NCBI RefSeq assembly: GCF_020085105.1
Contig: NC_058045.1
Location: forward strand, 15,101,833-15,165,832
Reading direction: 5' to 3'
Source of the DNA: Siniperca chuatsi
Taxonomy: Eukaryota; Chordata; Actinopteri; Centrarchiformes; Sinipercidae
DNA length: 64,000 nt
Both the position numbers and the translations under genes were made by a program. Positions 11,015 through 23,882 of the stretch are shown one piece after another. The notes beneath the pieces were generated by a model, which was not told the origin of the DNA, did not search any database, and saw nothing but the letters and a program-made list of their open reading frames with translations. The first letter of the stretch is position 1, and each line of letters begins with the position of its first letter.

Positions 11015-14000
11015 TCAGTTAAAGACAATGGAGGGGTGGGGGGTGGACTTAGCAGCAGACTCTGTATCAGTACCTCGTTTCAGCCTCCTCCGGGCAAGTT
11101 TGATCTGATCTTGAAGGATCTGAACCCAGTCTCGTGGCCCGGGTAACTTCTCTATTCTGTGTTCAGTGCAGTATTTCTCTGTAAACACTGGACACAGTTC
11201 ACACAACTATATTAATGTTTCCTCAAAAATACTGTGTCGTTATTGTACAAAGAGACTGATTCAATCTTTTGTTTCTTTCTCTCCCCTACCTTTAATGGCA
11301 CCCACAATGTTCTGGTCCAAGCCCTTACGGTTATCATTGAGCCCTCTCTTCCTTTTACCATTTGGTAAGGAGTTAGCCAGGGTAGCATCGTCAAAGAAGG
11401 CACACACCTGAACACATAGTAGCTCCATGTTAAAACTTTGCTGAGCCTTTAGTGACCTTAGCTTATTATTGAAGTAAATGATTAGATGTTTGTGTTTTTA
11501 ATTAAATGTAAGTAACCAGTGATGCCACATGACTGCAAAGTTAGCTACAATCAAAGGACAGAGGAATCGGCTCTTAAAAACGTATAGATGTGCACCAGTT
11601 TCCGGAACAGCAGGCTGCCAGAGCGTGTATAGTTGACCAGAATGGAGTCTAGCTGAGCTTTTGAGATATACACATCATGATCCTCTGCAAGACGCACCTC
11701 AGACTGAAAAAGAATCAAATAACACATAGTGTGAAGTATTATAGGAAAATTGCATTATTAGCATTATTGTCAAATAAAGCATGAGGATGATCACACAAAA
11801 CTTGATATCTCGTACTTTCCAAAAATTATGATTTGAGTTCCTAAGAGGTCAAGAGACACAAATGTCCTCCTTAGCAGCATAGCATCACTTGGCAACAGCT
11901 TTTAATATATGCACATAAAGCTCATGGATTTTAAATTTCTTAAATGGAGTCAAACATGGTAAAGAGAGATGCTAAGGAGAGAACTTTTTATAATAGAAAT
12001 AGAAACAATTTATGTAGTTCTGTATTTTAATAAAAAATCTGAAAGAAAAATTAAGGCAGCATTATTTAGTTAGATGAATTCAACACGTGTATTTCCACCT
12101 GCAAATTCTATGATTTTTCAGATGCATTTTAGGTTGAGTTAAAATAGAATTTCTTCTAAGTGTAAATACAGTAAATAAACACATCTAAAAACGTTCTACT
12201 GGGAGAGAGTGCAGTATGCTCAAATAATCAATTAGAGGTACACTAACTAATTCATGTACACTAACATGGAGCTTACCTCTAACGACTGAGGTTCCCTTAG
12301 TTGGTTCAGGAGAGGATTATGTGTGTTGTTCACAGTTACTGGATTATTCTGAGGTGGCAGCACAGAAACCTCAGAGGAGACACGCTGACTGTTGGGTGTA
12401 GATGAGTCTTGCTCTTTCTCACATTCCTCCCTCTTTCCAGATTCCGCAGGTGCAGCTATAAGTGGTGATGCCTCCAGGGGGGTAAGAGCAGCGCTTCTGG
12501 TACTAGACACAGTCACTGGTGTCACTTTATAGATCGGCCTCCTCTTGCGGGGCCTACAGCGAGGAGCGGGGCCTGGACCAAGACGAGGTTGGCATGGTGA
12601 TGCCGCCTGTTCCTGTCTTTCCAAGGATGCTAGAAAAAGACAGTAACACATTATATTTTCTCTCTTTCTCTCTCTCTCTTTCTCACTCTCTCACAGTGTG
12701 TGAGTGTTTGTGTTCATCCACTGACCTTTTTGAGTCTGCATTAGCCTCCTCATGGCACGCAGTTCCTGCAAAATAGCCTGCAAGGTGCCCTTACAGTTAC
12801 ACATGCAGCAGGAGGTTTCTGGTACAGCAGGAAGGACTACATCTGCTGGAAAGTCAGGAGTGCGTTGGTTAGTGATTGTCTACTCCAACATTCAACATCC
12901 AACACTCATACTGGTGCAATGTGCTTTCTTGCCATGTCTCTGATAACAAAGTATGTATATGGGTGCATGAGTGTTTGACTGTCTTGTATGGATAAACAAG
13001 TGTCTGCCTTACACAAAAATACCTCAATATAGTGTTTGTCCCTCTATAACAAAACGCCTGTCTGGTGTTCAGCATCTCCTCTCTATTCTATCAGCATAAT
13101 TTTTTTAAGGAAATGAAAGTTGATTTTCATGCTTTGGTGTACCGTACCGTTAGCTTCATTCACTTTGATCAGATCCTTGGTATTGTTGAGGATCCTCATG
13201 GCTTTGGAGCGGGTGCTGTACTGGCCACAGCCTGGACCGTTGGGGATGGGGGTGGATATGGATGAAGGTGAAGGCCCTGGGTCCCCTGCGGAGTTCCAGC
13301 TGTTGCTCTGGTGCTCCTCTGATACAAGAGATGAAGGTGCAAGCTGATGTACCCAGGTCAGATGCCTATCCTGGGGCTCCTTTGTTAAGCTGTCCTGCTC
13401 TGTTCCCACACGCTGATATACCCTGCCGGTCTTATCACTCAGAAGCCTCATCATTCCTGTGATTTGCCTCTTGATCTCCATCCCCTCGTCCCTGACCCAA
13501 ACTAAGTTGAGAGAGATGGGTGTCGGTATAATTAGTGAGATCTGCCATGACATATCATAGAAATTAATCCTTACAGTGGCACATACCATCAGGCACAGCA
13601 GCAGCCTCAGTCTCTCCATTGGCATCTTTACAGCTGGAATTCATCATATATGAAGGGTCAAAAGCTGCGGAAAAAAACAGCAAGGTTTCGTTGTGGAATA
13701 GTTACAGTATAGCTGTAATGAAATTAAAGATGTAAAGATGAAGCTTGTGCAGGCTGATAGGAACTGTGATGTCAACCCCCACCACCACCACCACCACCTG
13801 TAGGTGGTATGAGTAGTGTAGGCAAGAGAGGTGGCCTAGAGCTTACGGCTCCTAAAAAAAGTAAACAATTTCAGCTGCATGTTGTATGTTCAGAATGCGC
13901 AACATGTGTTCATATTTTCATATTCGTTTACTTAATTTATTTTTGAATATATGTTGAGACTGATTCCCAGGAAGGTTTTCCACATGTAATACTTGAATCA

Positions 14001-14225
14001 TAGAGTTAGCTGTTGTTGGTTAAAACCGAGGCACAGACTATGGGCATTGTCGTGGCCATCGCTTTTGTTTACAGAGTCGTCTCTGTTGGCACACAGCGCC
14101 AGACAAACACCCAGACACAGACGCGCGTCTTGCAAGGTCTTGCATTCATTCAGCAGCCTACCTTCATCCGTGACCAGTTTAAAGCTCTGTGACTTCCTTC
14201 TCCTCTTCCGTTCCCCAAACTGCAT
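11015..14225 (-). CDS. bend7: BEN domain-containing protein 7
   Basis: Predicted DNA-binding/chromatin protein with one C-terminal BEN domain. Coding exons in transcript order: 14225-14162, 13664-13587, 13501-13148, 12845-12726, 12629-12277, 11703-11596, 11407-11290 and 11187-11015. All junctions are GT/AG and the phases join, giving 1368 nt (455 residues plus stop). The protein starts MQFGERKRRRKSQSFKLVTD, a basic, NLS-like N-terminus. The central exons are Ser/Pro-rich and low complexity, with a Cys-rich CCMCNCKG stretch in the 12.8-kb exon and a basic CRPRKRRPIYK stretch in the 12.6-kb exon. The last three exons carry the BEN domain, with landmarks YISKAQLDSI, LFRKLVCAFFDD, LANSLPNGKRKRGLND and FTEKYCTEHR. 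Identification rests on the BEN-domain landmarks and on its place between sephs1 and prpf18, as in human. The human protein is slightly longer (about 520 residues). Confidence 0.92.
13785..13810. repeat. short (CCA)n run in bend7 intron 1
   Basis: CACCACCACC-type trinucleotide run followed by a CCTGTAGGTGG segment, in the intron between the first two bend7 coding exons. No function is apparent. Confidence 0.6.
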
Positions 14226-15410
14226 CTTCAGGGGGAATATAGTCTATAGTATATACAGCAAGTCGTGCAGTCGAAAATCGCTCTTCAGAAAGACGAAATC
14301 AATGACTAGGATACACTCAGCGGAATCACTGTCCGTCCTCCTTATTAATCAGTTAAATTTCTCCTCAGGCTGTGCTATAGATCCTGTCATCCACGGATTT
14401 TCACCGTGCTGATCTTAAATGGAGCTGATAAATGCTATTGTATGATGTATTCCCGTTCCCAACATGATGCTGGTTCTTCCCTCTCGCCATGTAAATAAAT
14501 TAATGACTTTAATATTAAAAATTCGTCACATATCCCTTTGCGCCACCTGATGGTATGTTCTCATCTAAAAGGTCGAGTCAGACATTTGCTACTGTAGTGT
14601 CCAGACAATGGACTGGCATTTGAACAAAAGCAATGAGAGCGCAAGCATAAACTTTTTTTTTCTGGATTCTCAAATTATTATCACATGAATTCTGTTAGTA
14701 GTGACTTTATTGTTGTTAGAGCGCCTGATTTTCTAGATTTAAAAAAACAATTCAATGACCACCTCCAATGTTTGACTGGAGCGAGTAGCAGACTGAAACG
14801 CATTGGTGAGTGGGTTGTTCAGTTGTGTTAATGTTTGTAATTTGTTAGAACAAAATATCATCTCTCATGGCAGGCAGGACTTGTATAAATCCGCTTTCTT
14901 TAGGCATGTGGTGGATATCCATACCTATCTGAAGCTGATGGAGTGCATCAAAGGGTGAATTTTCTCTCTCTCCAGTCATGACCTCACTTCAGGCAACTGG
15001 ATAAATTCTGAGTCTCTGGCAGAAAACAGGAGGTAGTATTGAATGCAAAGTGGAGGCCAGATAAGCTCACTTTTTCCATCATTTCCTTCATTCTCAACCC
15101 AAAATGGTTTCAGAAAGGTCTAATCATTTTCAATCCCCCTTCTTGGTATAAGAAACACAAACTATACCATTGTGAATGGTCACCCGCCAAACCTAAAACC
15201 TCTCAGCTTGCAAATAGCCTATTATTGCATTCAAAGAAGTGGAGCATCAGCTGTCTGTTTGGAATTTGGTTTAGTCCTTTATATTTTAGAATATGCAGCA
15301 AAATAGCCTATAGCCACATGACATGTCAGATCAGACAGAACAACATTTAAAATGTTGTATATATATCATAGATCATTATGTCCATAGTACCACTTGTAAA
15401 ATATTTTCCT

Positions 15411-15565
15411 AATACTGCTCTATCCTGCATTTATGCACACACTTTATATCCTGCACTTGCTTATTGCACTTCTGGTTAGACCTAAACTGCATTTTGTTGC
15501 CTTGTACTTGTACATGTGTAATGACAATAAAGTTGAATCTAATCTAAAAAAATCTTGAATCTAAT
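15411..15565 (+). mobile_element. 3' tail of a LINE (CR1/L2-like)
   Basis: A 3' UTR-like segment (TTATTGCACTTCTGGTTAGA, then CTGCATTTTGTTG) ends in AATGACAATAAAGTTGAATC and an AATCTAATCTA repeat. This is the common 3' end of a teleost non-LTR element. No coding part remains. Confidence 0.7.
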
Positions 15566-15954
15566 AAGTAGCTATTCAAACAATACTTTGGCAAGACTGT
15601 GTCTGAATATGGGCATGGCAATAAAGCCATATTGATTTCAATAAAACTAGGTTATTTGTTTAAAATTATTTTATTTGTTCCTGTCTAAATGTCCATATGC
15701 AATGACAGAGAAAAAGATGTAATGAACACATTGTTTAATTTAGAACTGTGTTTAAATAATTTAATCAACTGAAAAAGCCCATTGTATATGTGGTGGTATA
15801 GTATATATTGTTTTTTTAATTAATAGCCATACACTGTAAGCTACAGCTGTGAAAGAGCTTTAATCAACACCCAACTCAGAAATATATAACTTTGGAAAAT
15901 CATTTTCACTTTTCAGAGTTTGTGCATGTTCATTTTGCTTTTCAGTTGCCTATA

Positions 15955-16202
15955 CACTACCGCTCAAAGGTTTGGAAACACCTGCTATATTAATGTTTTT
16001 CTTCTTTCCTTCAATAATGGCTATTTTAACATAGATAAAAACAGTATAATTATACAACAAATGCATTATTTACATTTTACAAAGAGGACTTTCTACAATC
16101 TAAAAGCATGAGAGACCACTGAAAAATATAGAGTATTCGTCTCAGCCATCTGACTAAATCAAGCTTTTGTGGCAGGCGACTCCAAACTTTTGAGCGGTAG
16201 TG
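15955..16202. mobile_element. Tc1/mariner-type MITE
   Basis: Terminal inverted repeats CACTACCGCTCAAAGGTTTG and its mirror at the right end (CAAACTTTTGAGCGGTAGTG) differ at one base. They are flanked by TA at 15953-15954 and 16203-16204, the Tc1/mariner target duplication. The 248-bp element encodes no transposase, so it is non-autonomous. It lies in the bend7-prpf18 intergenic region, about 430 bp upstream of the prpf18 start codon. Confidence 0.88.
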
Positions 16203-16631
16203 TATGTGCCATCACCCCTTTATTTTTTATTTTTTTTACTGTAGCCTAAAATATAATTTTCTTACAGTAACTATACCTTTATCCAAAGAATAACACACAC
16301 AGCAGTGTTTTTGCTGTTTTATAATGCCCAAAGGAGAGTGCTTGGTCATGAAAATGATAAGGTTTTATGTTGGTATCCATGCTAAACTCTCTAAGAAAAT
16401 AAGGCTTAAACGGTCAGTTTAAGCCCATACATTTTATTTCTACATTTTTATTTTGAAACACAATCAGCAAAACAAAGTGAATCACTGAGAACTCTTATAC
16501 TGAAATTCAGTTGTCGGGTGTTTGGGTAAACATCCGGTTTAGGCGTTTAGGTTGTAGGGTTTTTTCAACAGTCCTGCATTTGTGGTTATTTGTTGAAATA
16601 AACGAATAACAACCACAATTACTTTACTGAA

Positions 16632-19600
16632 ATGGATATACTGAAAGCTGAGATCGCAAGGAAAAGGAAACTCATCGAAGATAAAGAGCTTGTTGACGTG
16701 AGTAGCGGATTGCTTGTTTTTGTTAGCTTGGTAACTTAGCCCTGTTGCTAAACTGTTGACTAGCGTTAACTTAGCTAGCTTAGCTAGTTCAGTCAACGCT
16801 GTCTTTCCAGAATCATCGATGTGCAACATGCAACCTAGCTGTTATTGACAGATGTATCGGTACAGTACTGAACTCCACGTACGTTAACGTTAGTACCCTA
16901 GATATAGAAAGACTGATAGCACACTGAGGGTGATAATAGTAACAGTTATTTAAGGTAAATAAAAATAGCAGATAACACTACGTAACGTAGCGTTAACGTT
17001 AGATTATCATCATGTAAGATGATATTCTGATCTTCACTTTGATATTCCGCTTAAATTAAATTAGCTTTGCTTGCCGTCCGCTGCAGAAACACTGGGATTC
17101 AAACACAAAAATGTGCCACACACTGAAGAAAACCCATTCAGGAAACTACTAATACAATATTCAGTGTGATGGAAAGATTGGAATAAGCTTATGGATAGGT
17201 GATGCCTGCCAGCACAGCGGAAGTGTTGACAGCCTCATGTGGCAGTATGGTTCACTGTTCATCAATACAGATATAATGTCGAAGTTCAGGAAACATCAGT
17301 CTAACTCCTGTTTTCTATATACCGTGGCACTCTTACTCATGTTCTCCTTAAATTTGACTCTTACCTGTAACATAACATATCATGTTACCTCGTAGACTTA
17401 CTTTAATAGTTATATCTTTAGCTTGCATGCAGTACAGTATGTTGTCACTTTTAGTCCAACACAGGTGAAAAAAAATATTTCTGTTGGCTAAACTACTAGC
17501 TATGTTTTATTAAAGATATACACACTACAATGCCATAGTGAAAGAGAAGGAAAGAATTAGCACATCTTTGTTGTGAGAGTGTTACTCTGGCATGCTTCTC
17601 TATGCTTCACCACCAGTATGACATTTTCATTGTGCTGTACATCCAGTTTGAATAAAAGTGTAAAATAAGTCAATTATATTTCTGCTTCCAGGGCTCCAAA
17701 AGATTCTTCAAAAGGGCTGATCTTGCACGCAAGGAACAAGAAGAGTACTTCAGAAAATGTGGATATAAGGTTGATATCAAGATCTCTCTCTCTCTCTCTC
17801 TCTCTTACTCACTCACACACACACACACACACACAAACACATCTAAATCACTATCTTTCTTCAGTTCAGTTTTATCTCATGTTTAGTATGACACTCTAAC
17901 ACTGTAGTTAAACTTTTTGATAGGGAAACAAAATAAGGCCAGGCTTTGATGCTCAGGTGTACATTAGTGTTTGTATCTGTGTTTACTGTGCTGTTTTTCC
18001 CCAACCTGCCTCTGCTGCCTGCATCTGTAGGTTCAGAGAGAGACTCCTGAGAGCCAGGTATGGGATTGCACAGTGAAAGTAGCTGACAGGATGCATGATA
18101 AAAGGATAAAACACACTGTGTCCCAAAGGCTTCCGCTTCCTTTGCACCGTTTCTGAAAGTTTACTCACTAAAGCCAGTGAGGATAAAAGCAGAAATAACA
18201 TGGTGGAGGTATCTTTATTTTCCAGTGCGGTTATTAGAAATAACCCCATGAGGGCTGGGTGTTTTGGTGCAAGATAATGAGATAAATTCAACATCGGACA
18301 ATTCATTCAATCATTAAACATATACTAATTTGATATCAGGCCTATAAAAATTGACATTTTCATCAGCTCTTCTCTGCTTATTGTGCTTGATAAATTTAGT
18401 ATTCCAGGTGATTCTGAAAGGAGAGGGATTTTACTTTTATTTCATAGTACAATCTCTTGCTGTCTGAGTATCTAGCCAATTACACAAAGCATTTGAAATT
18501 ATGAATTTATTCAAATTCACCTGCATTATGTGAATTTGCAGAACCGCCTCATGCTTCCAATACTCCACCATTGTCAATATTTATGCTTTTAACAATCTAT
18601 TTATATGTGCAGAAACTGCTGGACCAGTTATGTGTTACAAACTATTTACAAACTTGGCAACAAACACTCGTCAGAAAACAAGGGAACAAGGAAAGGAATC
18701 CACAAAGCCAAAGTGGGACACAGACATGGTGTGGATTTCAGCATGGGATACTGAACTGAAATAAAAATAATAATTCTGTTATCAAGCTGCACTTCTTATT
18801 TTGCACATAATATGTGACAGCAGCTTTAATATTTAGACCAACTATAAGTTTTCCCTGGTTTTGTGTCACTAGTTTGCATTGCTTTGTACCAGTTGCTCTA
18901 TGGAAAACTGCATTTCTACTTTGTGCAAGGCCAAAAATGTCAAACTTATTAAGCTATGCTCTTTGACATGCAGTATACCGTGATTATTTGAGCAAGGGCC
19001 ATTGTTTGTTTGGAAGGCTTTTTGTAATCAGTTTCTGTTTGTTCTTTTAGATTGTGCTCCTTAAACCACAATCTAAGAGTACCGGGATGCATGTGCCTAT
19101 GAAAGCATGATGTGGTAGCATACTTTGAATTTCCTTGTTGCAAAAAAAGACTGTTTTGCCTGTGTTTAGGCTTTAGGCGGTGCAGCCAGCATTCAAATTC
19201 CACTAAATGAAAGTTTAATGTAATATTCAATATGCTTGCTTTTATTGGTAAGTTATTAGGTGACTTCTCTTTATAGAAGAGCTACAGGTAAGATAGAGGT
19301 GTGAATGGGGCAATCCATTTTATCATAGTGACACACATCCCCTTCAATCTTGCGGTCTTATCTCATGAAGACAATGCAGATGCTTTTCACATATCCCAGT
19401 TGTATTAGTTTAATTTTCAATGGCCCAGAAAGAGCAATCTTTTGAAATTATCAAATTCTGGACCTTCATATTACCTCTACAACCCTCCAATAACTCAGTA
19501 TATTTCTGTTCCCTCCATATTACTCTTAAGGTTGATAAAAAGGAAGAAGATGAGCCATCTACCTCAGCTAATCCAGTGCTAGAACTGGAACTAACAGAAG

Positions 19601-22600
19601 AGAAGCTGCCAATGACACTGTCACGGCAGGAAGTGAGTCATAAAAATATTAACACTTCCCTCACAGTAATTTTTCTTATTTTTCTATTACAAGTTAAATG
19701 TGTCTTTTGCATCGCCATACTTGTGTAGGTAATTCGGCGGCTTAGAGAACGAGGGGAACCAATCCGACTGTTTGGAGAGTCCGACTATGATGCCTTCCAG
19801 AGACTCAGGAAGATTGAGATTCTGACCCCAGAAGTAAACAAGGTAGGACTGAGTGTGTCTTGGAGTGGGACACATCATCCAGTAAAGATATGCTGATTCA
19901 AGTCCATCCTATCTAGGAAAAAAATCAAACAGCAACCTCTGCATTGCAGTGGATGTGGCAGTTTATTTATGTCATTATTTTAATAGTGTTATTGTCCTAA
20001 TTTTTATTTTTAATTTCAATTGACACTGTTTAATGCTGCCTCTGTGTCTAGGGCTTGAGGAATGACTTGAAAGCAGCCATGGACAAGATTGACCAGCAGT
20101 ACCTGAATGAGATTGTTGGAGGAACAGAGCCAGGAGAAAAGGACACACAGCACGACCTGAAAGTGCATGAAGAAAACACCACTATAGAAGAACTGGAGGT
20201 ACATTGCATAATTAACTGGGTCAAGTTATGGGCAATTTATTAATAACTCTTGACTAATTTTGTAGTCACTATAATATTGTTTTAAGGTTCACAGGGATCA
20301 CAAACTGAGAGTTGCAACATTTTTATCAGTTATACATTTTTATAAATTGTGTTAAAGCAGGTTATGATTCAGTTTATGTCTGATATTGAAACTCTCTTTT
20401 AGGCTCTTGGCAAAACCCTGGGAACAGGAGATGATGATGGAGACCAGGATGTTATTGACAAGTTTTTGAGGGTAAGGCAAGAAAATAATGAAAATAATGC
20501 TTAAACTTTTGGCTGCTATTAACATTGCCTTACGTTAAAGCAAGTGTGAAATAAAAACATATACATAAACATAGGAAATGTACTATTAAAATATATACAG
20601 ATAGGTAAGATATGAAAATAATAATAATGATAATAATAATAATGTTGATGATGATAAAGATTGTTGACTTGCAGTTAAAAAATACAAATAAGTGAAAACT
20701 ATACAAACACTGCAACATTTTTCTTATGTGTGTGTGTGTGTAGGTCATTCACTGTCCATCAGGTTGTGGCATGTTGATACATATCGGGCAGCAAGATCTG
20801 CCCTGTCTCCTTCTAGGAGTATTTTTAATTTTAGCTCTATGAAATCTGAGATTACAGAGTTGAACTTGTTAAAATATATGTTCCTTATTTCATTGAATGT
20901 TGTACATTGTAGGAGGACGTGCATCTCTGTCTCAAACTCACCTGTCGAACAATGACCACAAATACTGTTTTCTTTTGGTTGCCAGGATTTTTTGTGTCTT
21001 CCTTTTCCGATTGCCAGTTTGTGGTCACTGAGCCTGTACTTGGTTAGGATCTGTCTCTGCTTTCTATCTCTGACGGTAGAGAGAGATTCAGGGCCAGATA
21101 ACATTCTGATCTACTTTGGCTTTTAGTTTATTCTTTCCAATTTTCCAAATAGGTTTCTTTACATTGTTGTTGTTTTTCATTTGTTTACAGTATTGATTTG
21201 CATTGTTCTTAAATAGATGAAGAGATATTACAAGTTATTTTGATGATGGGATGTTTTTTGTGATGTATTTTAACACCACCGGTCAAGAACAAATAATCGT
21301 AATCTGTCTACTATTTTGTTAATAGTCATGTGTCCTGTTGCATTCTAGTTTCTTCTTGGTGTTTGGGCCAAAGATCTGAACAGCCGAGAGGACCACGTGA
21401 AGCGAAGTGTTCAGGGCAAGCTGGCCAGTGCAACCCACTCCCAGACTGAGTCTTACCTCAAACCTCTCTTCAGGAAGCTCAGGAAGAAGGTAACATTTGT
21501 GGAGATAGTAAAACAAACTGCAAGGATGTTGTTTATAGAGTGGATATACATTTTTCATTTCTAATAGTTATAATTTCTCTACTATCTCTTTCAGAGTTTA
21601 CCAGCTGACATCAAAGAGTCAATCACAGACATCATTAAATTCATGTTGGAGAGAGAATATGTCAAGGTACGTTATTATCTGTATAACAGTGTTTTTGACT
21701 AAGTTAGCTCCTTTATTAATTTACAAATTTATTCAACTTGTTGTCCAGGCAAATGATGCCTATCTGCAGATGGCCATTGGTAATGCTCCCTGGCCTATTG
21801 GTGTGACAATGGTGGGTATCCACGCCCGTACTGGGCGAGAAAAGATCTTCTCCAAGCACGTGGCCCACGTTCTCAACGATGAGACCCAGAGAAAATACAT
21901 CCAGGTGAGATTATTACCTACAGATAGTGTCTAAATCTCTATTAGGTTGGGATTTGTTTCTAGGACAGTGACCCTCAATATCCAATACAAGCTAATAATG
22001 ATTGCAAGATCATTACTCTGCCAGTGTAGGAATTTATCATTTTCATCTTTGTTGTATCCTCTATATTAAACCCATGACTGGTTGGACACCATGTGCCCAC
22101 ATTTCACAGTTAAATGTTGACATGGTGCATGGAAAATTATTGGAATTACACAATATAAATGAATGCCCCAAGCTCAGTGATAAAGCATCAGTGCATATTC
22201 TTTTCTCATCATTTCAGTTTATGAAATGCTATATTCGGACTATTGTGAATTTTGCACTACAAATTACAATCATTGTTATTTTGATTACTTATGTAGAGGT
22301 GCACTATTTTTTAAGACCCTTCTTGATAACATTTCTGTGCTTTCCGCGGAAGTGGTCTATTACTAAAATCAGAAAGACGCATATTGACTTTTCATATAGC
22401 CACATTCAGTAAGAAAATTGTATGACTGGGATTTATGTGGGACAACTGCTAAGCTGAAACCTGCTAACACAGTAGATATTTTGCATGTATTGCTGCATTA
22501 TTCTTTTCATTGTACAGTCACCACATCTGCATGAATTGGCAATTGTCGTATGTTAATAATGTGTATTAAACCAACTGCTGAGGTTTATACGGAAGGTCAG

Positions 22601-22944
22601 GGTTAAGGTTATTGGCTGGTCATGTTACTAGAACTCAACAGATGATGTTATGCATCAATTTGCACATCAATATATCTCCTGAAACACTGTAGTCATGACA
22701 TATACATATTAATGAAATGTTAATAGGTCTAAAAAAATAGTTAAATATGTTGATAGGCAAGCTGAGAAATTAATTCACCAGGTGGCATTAAAATTTCCTA
22801 ATTTTTATACATTTCATTGCCACCTTAATTTCCTTGCCTTGTTTTTTATTTTTCTTTCTACAGGGACTGAAGAGGTTAATGACTATGTGCCAGAAACACT
22901 TCACGACTGATCCATCAAAGTGTGTGGAGTACAATGCTCTTTAA
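16632..22944 (+). CDS. prpf18: pre-mRNA-splicing factor 18
   Basis: U5 snRNP-associated factor for the second catalytic step of splicing; nuclear. Exons: 16632-16697, 17692-17769, 18031-18057, 19531-19632, 19729-19842, 20052-20198, 20403-20471, 21349-21489, 21595-21666, 21749-21904 and 22864-22944. All junctions are in phase 0 with GT/AG ends, total 1053 nt (350 residues plus stop). The start [17 protein letters not shown] and end [11 protein letters not shown] match the known family ends. The PRP4-like/SFM motif ([20 protein letters not shown]) lies about residues 97-116. The helical Prp18 domain fills the C-terminal half, with the highly conserved loop [20 protein letters not shown] in exon 10. 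The human protein has 342 residues; the extra length comes mainly from a 27-nt third exon. Intron 7 holds an antisense LINE fragment. Confidence 0.98.
17783..17834. repeat. (CT)n(AC)n microsatellite in prpf18 intron 2
   Basis: A (TC)n run changes into a (CA)n run a few bases downstream of the exon 2 donor (AAG|GTTGAT at 17769/17770). Confidence 0.95.
20745..21104 (-). mobile_element. C-terminal fragment of a non-LTR retrotransposon, antisense in prpf18 intron 7
   Basis: An open frame of about 119 codons on the minus strand reads [15 protein letters not shown], then a Cys/His cluster (ICGHC, HVLLQC) typical of the zinc-binding tail after the reverse transcriptase, and ends [17 protein letters not shown]. 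No RT core is left. A second remnant of the same family ([17 protein letters not shown]) is at 27.7-27.9 kb. It is a transposon remnant, not a host gene. Confidence 0.7.
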
Positions 22945-23882
22945 CTTGTAATGTTAGCTTAACTTATCTCAAGGACTACACTGTCTTATCTCAAGGCTGT
23001 CATGTCCATTGTTATTACAATTCAAAATGGGAATTTTTCACAGCAGCTCAATTATGGGTTCTGGCATGACTGAAGTATGGTTGTGACAAAAATTTCTCAA
23101 AATGTTGTATATCAAGGGCCTTCAAGTACATGTTCACGTTGCGGGGGATAACTGAGAAAATGCAGAATTTGAGTAAGACCTGTTGTATACAGACAGAATT
23201 GTGCTAATTTACAAATGTAATAAACATATCTCATATTTAGCTGGAGAACACTGAACAACCCTAAAGTCTTATTACACTTGTCGTTGTGAACTACTGGGAC
23301 AACCGATGCACCTGTCATGCCATTAATAGTCACAAGTCTTCAGTCCTTCGTGAGAACATGTTTGTTTATGGATGCTCTGAGGAGTCTTAACCAGGAAATA
23401 ATTGCAGGAAATATTAAAAAGTGGACAGGTTTAACTTTGTTTACTGTTCAGATAATATTGAATTACACAAGTTTTTCAAAGATTAATTTATATGATGTGG
23501 AATGCAAAGTGTCATTTGCCAAGGAAGATCCTAGTGTAAATTTTATTACACCTGAGACATTACAGTTCTGAACTCTTTATTGACATGCTAAAATCAATGC
23601 AGATTCAATTATATGCGCATGTTTGAGTTTTCATGTTTTTCAGCAGATCATTAAACCAATCAGTGTGTCCCTGTAATATCCAAAAAAATAAATAAATAAA
23701 GTGTTGTTTTATTATACCGGCTGTTGAGATTGTTGGTTTTTATGCAGTCTTCAAGATATATTTAGTTCTGTGATTGTCGAGTTTTGCTCTCTTGTTTTCT
23801 GCAGCTCGACTGCTGAATGGGACTATTTTTAGCCACCATGGTTTTTGAAAATGTGTCTGCAGGGAAACAGTTTCTAATAAAG
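22945..23882 (+). other. prpf18: prpf18 3' UTR and candidate poly(A) signals
   Basis: Downstream of the stop codon there is no other exon. AATAAA hexamers occur in the AATAAATAAATAAAG run near 23690-23700 and again at 23876-23881. Either could end the transcript; the first is followed by a GT-rich stretch. Confidence 0.5.

Larger units (their letters stand above)
14226..16631. promoter_or_regulatory. bend7-prpf18 head-to-head intergenic region
   Basis: The two genes diverge from this 2.4-kb stretch, so both promoters should lie in it, bend7's towards 14.2-14.5 kb and prpf18's towards 16.4-16.63 kb. No clear TATA box was found at either end. Two mobile-element remnants sit between them (15.41-15.57 and 15.95-16.20 kb). 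The distance is larger than a typical shared bidirectional promoter, so independent promoters are likely. Confidence 0.55.
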
